From Chitinimonas sp. BJYL2 (GTDB taxonomy: Bacteria > Pseudomonadota > Gammaproteobacteria > Burkholderiales > Chitinimonadaceae), in the NCBI RefSeq assembly GCF_027257935.1, contig NZ_JANZKW010000002.1:372001-436000 (forward strand): DNA of 64,000 nt, in the 5' to 3' direction. The notes under the pieces are model-generated. The model ran no database searches, was not told the DNA's origin, and saw nothing but the letters and a program-made list of their open reading frames with translations. Positions within the stretch are counted from its first letter, which is position 1. Every line of letters starts with the position of its first letter. Positions 16,883 to 25,353 of this stretch are shown here, piece after piece. A program made the translations under genes and the position numbers.

Positions 16883-19066
16883 ATGACTGGCTTGAAGCAC
16901 CTTTCCCTGACTCCGCTCGCAACCCTGCTCGCGGCTCTTCCCCTGACAACCCAAGCGCTGGAAAGCGCCACACCGGCAGGCGTCAGCGACTTGCCGCCGG
17001 TCTCCATCACGGCAACCCGGCTATCCAAGGCCGCAGACGAGGTAGCCCCGAACATCAGCGTACTGCCCGGCGACGCCAACGACGCGGCCAGCGCCCGCAA
17101 CCTGCAGACCGTGCTGGATGATGAACCCGGTGTCAGCGTCAATCGCGATCCGGCGAGGCGCGGCATAGGCAGCATCAACCTCCGGGGTATCGAGGGTAAC
17201 CGGGTCCTGATGCAGATCGACGGTATCGCCCTGCCGGCGCTGTACCAGGGTGGCGGCGCGCCGATCTCCGGTCGCGACATGGTCGAACTCGATACCTTGT
17301 CAGCCATCGAGATTGCCAAAGGCCCCTACTCCGGCCTTTATGGGGCAGACGCAATCGGTGGCGTCGTAGCCTACCGCACACTGGAAGCCGCCGATCTGCT
17401 CCAGCCAGGGCGTGAACGCGGTGGGCGATTCAGCAGCGGATTTCATGCCGCCGATGCCAGCTACAAACTGGGCGCAGCCCATGGATGGCAAGCTGGGGAG
17501 CTGTCTGCCGTACTCGCCTACACCGCGCGCCACGGGGAGGAAACCGACAATCGGGGCGACCGCAGCAGCCTGGATGCCAGCCGAACCCGGCCGAACCCGC
17601 AGCAATGGCAAAGCGACGCCGTGCTCGCCAAGCTGGGTTGGCAGCTCGCGCCCGGCCATACCGTCAGCCTGACGCGCGATATCTTCAGCCGGGAACAGGA
17701 TAGCGACCTGATCACCAGCCGTACCGGCGCGATCACGGCCCAGGTCGCCAATGACCAAGCATTGCGCCAGCGTACCAGCCTGCACTATGACTACACCCGC
17801 CAAGGCAGCGGCCTGGTCGGCGCGCGCATCAATCTGCATAGCCAACACGGTGAGAGCCGCGAATACGCACTCGAACAGCGTAGCGGTAACGTGCTGCGAA
17901 CCAATCAATCGGGGTTCCTGCAGGACAGCCAAGGCCTGAACGGGCAAATGACCTACCGCCTCGACCAAGGCGATACCCTGCACACGCTGGTCTGGGGTGC
18001 AGAAGCTCAGCGCACCGAAACCAGCCGTCCCCGTTACCGCCTGCAGCGCAATGCCGATGGCAGCAGCACTAACGTCGTGGGTGGCGAAGTCTTCCCGCAG
18101 AAGACATTTCCCGATAACGACAGCGAGCGACTCGGCCTGTTCGTGCAGGATGAGATCCTCTTTGCATCCGGCATCTCACTCACGCCCTCGCTACGTTACG
18201 ACCGCTTCACGCTCACCCCCCGCCCCGATGCCCTGTTTGCTGCGGCCAACCCCAGCAGCTACACGGTGAGCCGCTATCGCGACTCGGCCATCTCGCCACG
18301 GCTGAGCCTGAGTGTGCCGCTAGCCACGGGCTGGACTGGTTTTGCCCAAGCAGGCACTGGATTTCGCGCGCCCAACTTTGACGATGCGATGCTGGTCTTC
18401 AGCAATGCCGCGCAAGGCTACGAAATCCTCCCCAATCCCGCCCTCAAGGCGGAAAGAAGCCAAGGTGCAGAAATCGGCGCTCGCTACCGGGGTGCAGACC
18501 TGCTGTTCTCCGCCACCGGGTTTCACCACCGCTATCGCGACTTCATCGAGAACGTCATGGTGTCGCCCCGGGATACCAACGCCAACGGCATTGCCATGGA
18601 GTTCCAGTCGCGCAACGTCGCCCGGGTTCGGATTGAAGGGCTGGAACTGCAAACGCGCTGGACGCCGCAAGATGCACTGAGCCTGCGCGCAGGTTTGTCT
18701 TGGGCCAGAGGCACCAAACTCGGTGATCACACCCCGCTCGATAGCTTGGACCCGTTGCGGGGCAGCCTGGCCGCGGATTACCGACTCGATCACTGGACTG
18801 CCACGCTGGCCGTTCGGGGTGCCAAACGCAAGACGCGGGTGAGTGCTGCCACGGTCTGGCAGGCACCGGGATACGGCGTGATCGACCTCTCGCTGCGCTA
18901 CATGCCGCGCCCCGATCTCACCCTCACCACGGGCATCTACAACCTCGGCGACAAGAAGTACTGGCTGTGGAGCGACGTCAAAGGCCAGCCTGCCAGCAGC
19001 GCCGTGCTGGACCGCTACACCCAGCCCGGCCGCCACGCCGGCATTCACCTTGATTACCGCTTCTGA
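16883..19066 (+). CDS. hmuR: TonB-dependent haem/haemoglobin receptor
   Basis: A 727-residue outer-membrane receptor of the TonB-dependent haemoglobin/transferrin/lactoferrin class. It has a signal peptide (about 1-25, ending TTQALE), then a TonB box-like region with PPVSITATRLSK, and a plug domain to about residue 170 (DDEPGVSVNRDPARRGIG, NLRGIEGNRVLMQIDG, GPYSGLYGADAIGGVVAY). The barrel holds FRAPN at about 494-498 and NPAL near 517, the FRAP/NPNL signatures of haem receptors, and ends in LDYRF. hmuSTUV follow directly. An attenuator precedes the gene and no strong ribosome site is visible. The symbol is by analogy; haem as ligand is well supported by context. Confidence 0.9.
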   Translation: MTGLKHLSLTPLATLLAALPLTTQALESATPAGVSDLPPVSITATRLSKAADEVAPNISVLPGDANDAASARNLQTVLDDEPGVSVNRDPARRGIGSINLRGIEGNRVLMQIDGIALPALYQGGGAPISGRDMVELDTLSAIEIAKGPYSGLYGADAIGGVVAYRTLEAADLLQPGRERGGRFSSGFHAADASYKLGAAHGWQAGELSAVLAYTARHGEETDNRGDRSSLDASRTRPNPQQWQSDAVLAKLGWQLAPGHTVSLTRDIFSREQDSDLITSRTGAITAQVANDQALRQRTSLHYDYTRQGSGLVGARINLHSQHGESREYALEQRSGNVLRTNQSGFLQDSQGLNGQMTYRLDQGDTLHTLVWGAEAQRTETSRPRYRLQRNADGSSTNVVGGEVFPQKTFPDNDSERLGLFVQDEILFASGISLTPSLRYDRFTLTPRPDALFAAANPSSYTVSRYRDSAISPRLSLSVPLATGWTGFAQAGTGFRAPNFDDAMLVFSNAAQGYEILPNPALKAERSQGAEIGARYRGADLLFSATGFHHRYRDFIENVMVSPRDTNANGIAMEFQSRNVARVRIEGLELQTRWTPQDALSLRAGLSWARGTKLGDHTPLDSLDPLRGSLAADYRLDHWTATLAVRGAKRKTRVSAATVWQAPGYGVIDLSLRYMPRPDLTLTTGIYNLGDKKYWLWSDVKGQPASSAVLDRYTQPGRHAGIHLDYRF

Positions 19067-19086
19067 TTCCCCACAAGGACATGCTC

Positions 19087-20121
19087 ATGAACGCCACCAC
19101 ACTCTGGCAGCAATACCTGCACCTCAAGGCCGCCGAACCCAAGCTGCGCGCGCGCGACGCCGCCGCCAAACTCGGCGTCAGCGAGGCCGAACTGGTCGCC
19201 GCCGACCCGGCCTCCATCACCCTGTTCCCCAAGTGGGCCGATATTCTCGGCCGGCTTGAATCGCTGGGCACGGTGATGACGCTCACGCGCAACGAAGCCG
19301 CTGTGCACGAGAAGACCGGCATCTACGCCAATGTGCAGATCGATGGCGATATCGGCCTGGCGCTGAACCCGGAGATCGACCTGCGTTTCTTCCTGCACAG
19401 CTGGCGCTATGGCTTTGCGCTGACGAGCCACAAACCGTCGATCCAGTTCTTTGATCGCTATGGCGAAGCCGTGCACAAGGTCTTCCTGACCGAGACCTCG
19501 CACCGCGCGGCCTTTGATGAGCTGGTCAAGCACTACGCCAGCAGCCACGCCGTGGTCGAACCCGACCGTGAACGCAGCGTGCCGGCCGAGAAACCCGACG
19601 CCGACATCGACGCCGCCGCCTTCCGCGAGGGCTGGTGCCAGTTGCAGGACACGCACGAATTCTTTCCGCTGCTGCGTAAGTTCGCCGTGAGCCACACGCA
19701 GGCGCTGCGGCTGGCACCCGTGGGCTATGCACGTGAGGTAAGCCGCGATGCCGTGGGCATCCTGCTGCATGCCGCAGCCGACCGCGCCCTGCCCATCATG
19801 GTGTTTGCGGGCAATCAGGGTTGCCTGCAAATCCATACCGGCCCGGTTCATCGCATTGTGGTGATGGGCCCTTGGCTCAACGTGCTCGACAGCGGCTTCA
19901 ACCTGCACCTGCGCACTGATTTGCTGGCGCGCGCCTACGTGGTACGCAAACCCACGCGCGATGGCGAAGTGACCTCGCTGGAGTGCTACGACGCGCAAGG
20001 CCGCCTGATTGTGCAGTTCTTTGGCGAACGCAAACCCGGCAGACCGGAGCTGCGCGATTGGGCCGAACTGGCGCTGAGCCTGCCGGGCAAGGAGGTGGAG
20101 CATGCGCGCCAAGCTGCTTGA
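19087..20121 (+). CDS. hmuS: Haem-degrading/haem-trafficking factor HmuS (ChuS family)
   Basis: A 344-residue cytoplasmic protein of the HmuS/ChuS/HemS family, a tandem repeat of a split-barrel domain that binds and cleaves haem or hands it on. Segments such as LGVSEAELVAADPAS, GRLESLGTVMTLTRNEAAVHEKTG and the second-half counterpart ADRALPIMVFAGNQGCLQIHTG show the two repeats. The ATG at 19087 has AAGGAC at a good distance; the upstream ATG at 19081 sits too close to it. It overlaps hmuT by 20 bp, and it belongs to the Fur-controlled operon. Confidence 0.9.
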   Translation: MNATTLWQQYLHLKAAEPKLRARDAAAKLGVSEAELVAADPASITLFPKWADILGRLESLGTVMTLTRNEAAVHEKTGIYANVQIDGDIGLALNPEIDLRFFLHSWRYGFALTSHKPSIQFFDRYGEAVHKVFLTETSHRAAFDELVKHYASSHAVVEPDRERSVPAEKPDADIDAAAFREGWCQLQDTHEFFPLLRKFAVSHTQALRLAPVGYAREVSRDAVGILLHAAADRALPIMVFAGNQGCLQIHTGPVHRIVVMGPWLNVLDSGFNLHLRTDLLARAYVVRKPTRDGEVTSLECYDAQGRLIVQFFGERKPGRPELRDWAELALSLPGKEVEHARQAA

Positions 20122-20899
20122 ATCCTTGTTGCTGGCGGTGGCGATAGCGCTGCCCGCGCAGGCCGGTGAGCGCATCGTCGCGGTCACGTCGGATGTCGCC
20201 GAAATTCTTGTCGCCCTTGGGAAGGCCGGTGAGGTAGTGGGCCGCGATCGCGCCACCAAGCTGCCAGCGCTGGCGCAAACGCCCGAGATCGGCAGTTCGC
20301 GTTCGCTCAGCGCCGAACCCATCGCCCGGCTCAAACCCACCTTGGTAGTAGGCAGCGCACTGGCCACGCCCGACGCGATCTGGGCCCAGCTGCAAGGCTT
20401 GGGTATCCGTGCCGTGAAGGTAGGCGAGCGGGCCGATGGTCAGGACTACGCCACCATCATTCGCCAGGTTGGCCAGCTTGCCGGTGCCAAACCCGCCGCC
20501 GACAAACTGGCACACGAATGGCAAGGCGCCATGCAGCCCGGCGTGCCTATCGCCCGGCGCGTGCTGATCAGCTACGAGGGCAACACGATGGCCGGCCGTA
20601 ACACGCCGGCCGACGCGCTGATCCGTGCGGCCGGGGCCATCAACGCTGCGGGCCAGATCGAAGGCTACAAGCCGATTGATGCCGAAGCCCTGGCCAAGCT
20701 ATCGCCCGATCTGATCTTGGTCGCTGAACACAACCGTGCGGTGTATGGCGGGCTCGATGCGCTCAAACGCCGTGCCGACATTGCGTCCACCCCGGCTGGC
20801 CGCAGCGGCCGTGTGCTGGAAGTGCCGGTGCAGGACTTCTTTACCATCAACCTCGATAGCCCGGCCGCCGTGCGCAAGCTGCGCGGCCTGCTCAACTGA
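20102..20899 (+). CDS. hmuT: Periplasmic haem-binding protein HmuT (ABC substrate-binding)
   Basis: A 265-residue class III periplasmic binding protein with signal peptide (ending AQA near residue 20). The TroA-like N-lobe (RIVAVTSDVAEILVALG) is followed by the long backbone helix and the C-lobe (TPADALIRAAGAINAAG, DLILVAEHN). It delivers haem from the outer-membrane receptor to the HmuUV permease. Its start overlaps hmuS by 20 bp, and hmuU begins 1 nt after its stop codon, so the translation is coupled. Confidence 0.92.
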   Translation: MRAKLLESLLLAVAIALPAQAGERIVAVTSDVAEILVALGKAGEVVGRDRATKLPALAQTPEIGSSRSLSAEPIARLKPTLVVGSALATPDAIWAQLQGLGIRAVKVGERADGQDYATIIRQVGQLAGAKPAADKLAHEWQGAMQPGVPIARRVLISYEGNTMAGRNTPADALIRAAGAINAAGQIEGYKPIDAEALAKLSPDLILVAEHNRAVYGGLDALKRRADIASTPAGRSGRVLEVPVQDFFTINLDSPAAVRKLRGLLN

Positions 20900-20900
20900 T

Positions 20901-21911
20901 ATGCGCAGCGGAACTGGCACCTTGCGCACGGCTTGGCACCGCGCCCCTATCGTTGGCACGCTCAGTTTGAAGGGCTTGGCACCGCTAGGGCTGGCACTCC
21001 TGTTCATCGGCCTGCCGCTGTTCGCGCTGGGTTTTCAGGGCGATGGCTGGGCCTGGCCTGATTGGCAAGACCCGCTCTGGCAGGGCCTGCGCCTGCCGCG
21101 CGTAATGGCTGCGCTGTTGGTGGGCGCGGCTTTGTCGGCGGCCGGGGCCGCTTTGCAGGCGCTATTCCGCAACCCGATGGCCGATCCCGGTCTGATCGGC
21201 ACCTCGGGCGGTGCAGCGCTGGCAGTGGTGGGCATCATGGCAATGGGCTGGAGCTGGCTGCCCCTACCCTTGGCCGCCTTTGCCGGCGGCCTGCTGGCCA
21301 CCTGGATGCTGCTCGCGCTATCGCAACGCTTGGGTGGCGGCACGCTGGGGCTGCTGTTGCTGGGCCTGATGCTGGGCAGCCTGTTCGGCGCAGTCACAGG
21401 CATGATGCTGTTCCTCTCAGACGATCTTACCCTGCGCAGCGCCATGACCTGGCTGGCCGGCCAGCTCGGTGCCAGCACCGGCGCACCACTGATCTGGGCC
21501 GCGCCCATTGCCCTGATCGGCATGGTCATCCTGCTGGCACTGGGGCGTGATCTCGATTGCCTGCTGCTGGGCGAGGAAGCCGCCACCAGCCTGGGCGTGC
21601 GCGTGCAGCGCGTGCGGCTTTACACCGCTATCGGCGCTGCGCTCACCGTAGGCGCCGCCGTATCGGTCGCCGGCATCATCGGCTTTGTGGGGATGATGAT
21701 TCCCAACGCCTGCGCGCTGATCCTGGGTGGCAGCCGCCGCCAGCTGATTACCGTATCCGCCTTGTACGGCGCGCTGTTCCTGTTGGGTATGGATACCCTC
21801 GCCCGCGGCATCGCCTACCCCATCAACCTGCCCGTCGGCTTGCTAGCCGGCTTTGTCGGGCCGGTGTTCTTTGTCTGGCTGTTCCGACTACGCACCAAGG
21901 AGCCCGCATGA
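20901..21911 (+). CDS. hmuU: Haem ABC transporter permease HmuU (FecCD family)
   Basis: A 336-residue inner-membrane permease of the FecCD/BtuC family with about nine or ten hydrophobic helices. Family features visible are LPRVMAALLVGAALSAAGAALQ, NPMADPGLIGTSGGAALA and the coupling-helix region GEEAATSLGVRVQRVRLYT, then PNACALILGG. The ATG at 20901 directly follows the hmuT stop; a longer frame upstream would run through hmuT and is rejected. Its end overlaps the hmuV start (ATGA). Confidence 0.93.
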   Translation: MRSGTGTLRTAWHRAPIVGTLSLKGLAPLGLALLFIGLPLFALGFQGDGWAWPDWQDPLWQGLRLPRVMAALLVGAALSAAGAALQALFRNPMADPGLIGTSGGAALAVVGIMAMGWSWLPLPLAAFAGGLLATWMLLALSQRLGGGTLGLLLLGLMLGSLFGAVTGMMLFLSDDLTLRSAMTWLAGQLGASTGAPLIWAAPIALIGMVILLALGRDLDCLLLGEEAATSLGVRVQRVRLYTAIGAALTVGAAVSVAGIIGFVGMMIPNACALILGGSRRQLITVSALYGALFLLGMDTLARGIAYPINLPVGLLAGFVGPVFFVWLFRLRTKEPA

Positions 21912-22714
21912 ACCGCGCCGCCCAGCACGAAATCGCCCCACCCGCGTTCCAGCTGCGCAGCCTGGGCCTGCAACTGGGCCGCAAAACCCTGCTGAGCCAC
22001 ATCGACACCAGCCTGCCCGGTGGTGCCATCACGGCCTTGGTCGGCCCCAACGGCGCAGGCAAAAGCACGCTGTTGCGCCTGCTCGCCGGCCTGCAATCTC
22101 CCAGCAGCGGCGCAGTACGCCTGGGCGACGGCCATGCGGTAGACCGGCTGGACCCGCAACAACGCGCCCGCCGCATAGGCTGGCTGGGCCAGTTCCTGCC
22201 CGACGATCTGCCGCTGAGCCTGCGCGACGTAGTACTGCTCGGCCGCCGCCCCATGCTGGGCGGCCAGGGTAACCCGGATGCGGCCGATCACGCCCGCGTC
22301 GATGCCGCACTGGCCAAGTTCGACCTGACCGACCTGGCCGACCGCCGCTGGCAGGTACTCTCAGGCGGCGAACGCCAACGCGCAGGCCTGGCCCGGCTGA
22401 TAGTGCAGGACGCACCGATCTGGCTGCTGGATGAGCCCACCAACCATCTCGATCTCAAGCACCAAGCCCGCTTGTTCCACCTGCTGCGGCAGGAGCGCAG
22501 CCTGGGCCGCAGCATCGTGCTGGTCCTGCACGATCTGGAACAGGCCGCACGCTGGGCCGATCATTTGCTGTTGATGGCGGGCGGGAAACTGGTCACGGTG
22601 GGGCCACCCGAGGCGGTGCTGCGAGAGGATTTGCTGGCAAGCGCTTATGAATGGCCGATACGCGTGAGCCGCGATCCGCAGGGTGGGTGGCATCTGGCGG
22701 CAGCTGCCGCGTAG
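21908..22714 (+). CDS. hmuV: Haem ABC transporter ATP-binding protein HmuV
   Basis: A 268-residue ATPase that powers HmuU. It has the Walker A GPNGAGKST (residues about 46-54), the signature LSGGERQR and Walker B WLLDEPTNHLD, followed by the H-loop VLHDLEQAARWADHLLL. The start is the ATG overlapping the hmuU stop by 4 bp. It is the last gene of the haem operon; a hairpin at 22737-22764 lies just after it. Confidence 0.94.
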   Translation: MNRAAQHEIAPPAFQLRSLGLQLGRKTLLSHIDTSLPGGAITALVGPNGAGKSTLLRLLAGLQSPSSGAVRLGDGHAVDRLDPQQRARRIGWLGQFLPDDLPLSLRDVVLLGRRPMLGGQGNPDAADHARVDAALAKFDLTDLADRRWQVLSGGERQRAGLARLIVQDAPIWLLDEPTNHLDLKHQARLFHLLRQERSLGRSIVLVLHDLEQAARWADHLLLMAGGKLVTVGPPEAVLREDLLASAYEWPIRVSRDPQGGWHLAAAAA

Positions 22715-22736
22715 TTCGCACGCCCTCCTCAATGAC

Positions 22737-22764
22737 AAAGCCCCCGCAATGCTGCGAGGGCTTT
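22737..22764. terminator. Hairpin between convergent hmuV and the PRC-barrel gene
   Basis: AAAGCCC pairs with GGGCTTT at the base, and CGCA with TGCG above one mismatch, around an ATGC loop. It lies 23 bp after the hmuV stop and serves either direction. The T-tract is short, so it is a moderate terminator. Confidence 0.6.
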
Positions 22765-22823
22765 GGATTCAGACTCCATGAAGATCAGCCCGATTCAATA
22801 ACGCAACGGGCGTTACCGGTCTA

Positions 22824-23195
22824 TCAGTTTTCCCAATACGGGCGCTTGCCATAGAACTGGTGCACGTCGCGATTCCACTTTTCATCAGCCATCGTGGGCC
22901 AACTATCGGTATTGAAGCCGGGGGCGTCCTTCATGCTTTCCTTGGTGGCATCGAGCACGTAGTCATCACCCTTTTCGCTACGCTTGAACGCATTGAAAGG
23001 CACGGCAAACAGCTTCTCGCCCAAAGAAAAGAAGCCCCCGAACGACACCACCGCATAGGCCACACGACCAGAGCGCGGGTCGATGACAATCTCTTTGATA
23101 TCGCCAATATGCTCATCCTTGAGATTGACCACATCGGTACCGATCATGCTGGATGCCTTGATCGGTGAATTGGAAAACGCTTGTAAGGTCGACAT
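22824..23195 (-). CDS. PRC-barrel domain protein
   Basis: A 123-residue protein. The start at 23195 (MSTLQAFSNSP) has GGAG about 8 nt upstream. Its PRC-barrel runs from SSMIGTDVVNLKDEHIGDIKE through VIDPRSGRVAYAVVSFGGF to KLFAVPFNAF, the strand order seen in stress-related PRC proteins and in photosynthetic reaction-centre H subunits. The C-terminal tail (WNRDVHQFYGKRPYWEN) is typical of the YsxB/DUF2171-like bacterial PRC subset. Its function is unknown; related proteins are usually stress- or stationary-phase induced. Confidence 0.82.
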   Translation of the reverse strand: MSTLQAFSNSPIKASSMIGTDVVNLKDEHIGDIKEIVIDPRSGRVAYAVVSFGGFFSLGEKLFAVPFNAFKRSEKGDDYVLDATKESMKDAPGFNTDSWPTMADEKWNRDVHQFYGKRPYWEN

Positions 23196-23312
23196 CGTGT
23201 TTCTCCGGTTGCTTGCTGCAATGAAGCGGGTGCCGGCTGCGACGTATTGCCACACCCGACCTGACCGCATTGTCGTTCTCAGGCCAGACACGACCTGAAC
23301 GGCATGCCTTGT

Positions 23313-23771
23313 TCAATCGTGATAAAGCTGGCCATTCTCGACACGGACGCGGTCGCCTACCCGCAGGCTGTCGGCGTTGTCGTAGTCGAACTGCCGTGTC
23401 CGGCCGTTTTCAAGCCGTACGCTGATGCGGTAAATCCGCATGCCGTCGCTCTGGCGCTGTTCGATCTGGTTGCCGATCACGGCACCACCGACCAAGCCCA
23501 CCCCGGTCGCCACCGAGCGCCCGGAGCCCTTGCCGATCTGGTTACCGACCACCGCCCCCAGCACCGCACCTATCACGGCACCGCCGCCCGAGGTGCGTCC
23601 ATCCGTGCGCGACAACTCAATCTGGCTGACATGGCCGAACTGCACCGGGTAGTCGGCCTGTGCGGCATACCGGTCATCAACCGTATCGCCACGCCGCAAG
23701 GTGTTGGCGCAGGCGGAAAACAACAGCAAGGTGGAAACAGTGATCAAAACGCGTAGCGTGCGGGCATACAT
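23313..23771 (-). CDS. Outer-membrane lipoprotein with glycine-zipper domain (SlyB/Pcp-like)
   Basis: A 152-residue lipoprotein. The lipobox LFSAC puts the lipidated Cys at residue 21. Residues about 62-80 are the glycine zipper (GGGAVIGAVLGAVVGNQIG), followed by a second GVGLVGGAVIGNQIE segment, matching the rickettsia 17-kDa antigen/SlyB pattern. The C-terminal part (RISVRLENGRTRQFDYDNADS) has the SlyB-type beta domain. It probably sits in the outer membrane or contacts it. Other glycine-zipper lipoproteins cannot be excluded. Confidence 0.83.
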   Translation of the reverse strand: MYARTLRVLITVSTLLLFSACANTLRRGDTVDDRYAAQADYPVQFGHVSQIELSRTDGRTSGGGAVIGAVLGAVVGNQIGKGSGRSVATGVGLVGGAVIGNQIEQRQSDGMRIYRISVRLENGRTRQFDYDNADSLRVGDRVRVENGQLYHD

Positions 23772-24077
23772 GGCGAAACCTCCCGTGTGCAGCGCTGGTG
23801 GTCTGCCCAGATAGGCAAGCTTGATGGCGGCACCGGCTCAGACTGAAGCTGCGAGAAGTGTCTGTCGGTACGTTGGCGAACACAGCATTGCGCTGGTTCG
23901 GATTGCCGGTGGCAGGACGAGGTCAGAAGCTGGCGTCCGCCGCACCGGTCACACTGCAGGCTCAGTACCTAGCTGCCCGAATGGTTGGAACTTGTATCGT
24001 GGACGGGTACGCCAACCCAATTATTCAAAATTCAAGACCAGATCCTACGGCCCCTTTGCTCGGCGTGGCGACTGACT
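23772..24077. other. 306-bp intergenic region without recognisable content
   Basis: It lies between the start of the lipoprotein gene and the end of a small exported-protein gene. Short open frames exist, but their sequences look like noise and carry no signal peptide or known motif. I see no tRNA, terminator or repeat. Confidence 0.5.
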
Positions 24078-24515
24078 TCAGTGCGCGAGCAGCGTGTTCT
24101 GATCATGAACAAGCTTCCACCCCTCCGCCTCCAGCGCGAAGACCAGCGATAGCACGTATTTCATTTCATACGGCTTCCCATGTTGATCCTTGTCGCTATA
24201 CCTGACCGAATACACGGCAATGCCCGTATTGGCGGTGCTTGTAAGCCCAATCTGTTCGAGCTGCCAGGACCAATCCGTATCAGCGAGCCAGGACTTCATG
24301 GCTGATTTGAAAGCTTGAGTCGTAGTACTCGTCTTGCCGTTCGGGGCAACAAATGTCAGCTGCTCGCCTGACGTGAGCGTCTTTTCGAACGCTGCCCAAT
24401 CTCGGGTCTTGATGGCTAGAAGATGTTCTTGCAGCGCTTCAGGGAATGTATCTTGACCTGCAATAGCAACGGTGGGGAGCAGCACGAGTAAGGCAAGTAG
24501 CTTGCGGGTACGCAT
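24078..24515 (-). CDS. Exported NTF2-like/SnoaL-like small protein
   Basis: A 145-residue protein with a signal peptide (MRTRKLLALLVLLPTVAIAG). The remainder follows a DUF4440/SnoaL-like pattern: EALQEHLLAIKTRDWAAFEKTL, an AFKSAMKSWL helix, and the C-terminal strand LVFALEAEGWKLVHDQNTLL. The fold is inferred by eye; the function is unknown. It is distantly similar in architecture to the protein at 9859-10329. Confidence 0.7.
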   Translation of the reverse strand: MRTRKLLALLVLLPTVAIAGQDTFPEALQEHLLAIKTRDWAAFEKTLTSGEQLTFVAPNGKTSTTTQAFKSAMKSWLADTDWSWQLEQIGLTSTANTGIAVYSVRYSDKDQHGKPYEMKYVLSLVFALEAEGWKLVHDQNTLLAH

Positions 24516-24560
24516 GAATTGAGGACCGGAGGGTTGATCTTCGGAAATCCAACATGTCGA

Positions 24561-25190
24561 TTAGTCTTCCAACCACATCCCAACCCCCCGCCAATGCTTG
24601 GCCCCAATCAAAATAAACCGCAGCTTGTCCTCAAGCTGATGTTTGGGGCTACGTAGTTCCGGTGAATCCGCATCGGGCGGATTCACCAGTTCCGGCAGGG
24701 TGGAAAACACGGTTTTCACCACCAGATCCGCCAGCATTTCCAGATCGGGCTGTGCCAGATGTTCCAGCTTGGGGCTTTGGGCCAGATCGGCCTCAAGGTC
24801 TGTGATGAAGTGGTGCTGCATGGCGTTGATGGCTTGCCGCACCAGCGGTGAGCCGCCGTATTGTTCGCGCGCGAGGAACAGGAACAGTTGCCGGTGCGCG
24901 AGTACGTAATCGACAAAGATATGCACGGAGGCATGGATGGCGCCATGCTGTTCTTCATTGCGGCGTACCAAGCGGATCGCTTCGCGGAAGCTGGTGCTGA
25001 CCTGTTCGACCAGCGCCAGGCCCAGCGCGTCCATATCGTCGAAGTGCCGGTAGAAGGCGGCGGGCACGATGCCGACTTGGCGGGTGATTTCGCGCAGGCT
25101 GATGGCGCTGAAGCCACGGCCGTTAGCCATCAGTTCCAGGGTCGCATCCAGTAGCGACTGGCGGGTCTGCTGTTTTTTTTCTGCGCGCAT
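24561..25190 (-). CDS. desT: TetR-family regulator, DesT/FabR-like (fatty-acid desaturation control)
   Basis: A 209-residue TetR-type repressor. The HTH lies at about residues 25-50 (FSAISLREITRQVGIVPAAF, then YRHFDDMDALGLAL). The YRHF and the long acyl-binding C-domain resemble FabR/DesT, which sense acyl-CoA and repress desaturase genes. Divergent reductase and desaturase genes and two matching palindromic sites in the 163-bp gap make this assignment strong. The ATG at 25190 is chosen over an upstream TTG. The symbol is by analogy with the Pseudomonas aeruginosa desT-desCB arrangement. Confidence 0.8.
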   Translation of the reverse strand: MRAEKKQQTRQSLLDATLELMANGRGFSAISLREITRQVGIVPAAFYRHFDDMDALGLALVEQVSTSFREAIRLVRRNEEQHGAIHASVHIFVDYVLAHRQLFLFLAREQYGGSPLVRQAINAMQHHFITDLEADLAQSPKLEHLAQPDLEMLADLVVKTVFSTLPELVNPPDADSPELRSPKHQLEDKLRFILIGAKHWRGVGMWLED

Positions 25191-25279
25191 CAGCAAGGAG
25201 AGTTCTCGACTACAAGGGTTTTGGCGTAGCGGGGCAATGTATCAGATGCGGGCCAGCTTGATGTAGCGCAAAACTCTTT

Positions 25280-25297
25280 AGTGAACATTTGTTGACT
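25280..25297. promoter_or_regulatory. DesT/FabR-like operator 1
   Basis: AGTGAACATTTGTTGACT is a near-palindrome (AGTGAACA / TGTTGACT) of the kind bound by DesT/FabR. It stands between the divergent TetR gene and the reductase gene, 57 bp before the latter. Confidence 0.7.
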
Positions 25298-25319
25298 GAA
25301 ACCATAAACGTCGGCAATC

Positions 25320-25337
25320 TGTGAACACTTGTTCACT
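25320..25337. promoter_or_regulatory. DesT/FabR-like operator 2
   Basis: TGTGAACACTTGTTCACT is a second copy with the arms GTGAACA/TGTTCAC perfectly inverted, 40 bp from the first and ending 16 bp before the reductase start codon. Confidence 0.75.
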
Positions 25338-25353
25338 CAAAAGATGAGCCAAC

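Noticed and set aside
23858-24205. Plus-strand 115-codon frame between lipoprotein and small exported protein
   Set aside because: It reads as unstructured translation, has no signal or motif, and overlaps the opposite gene.
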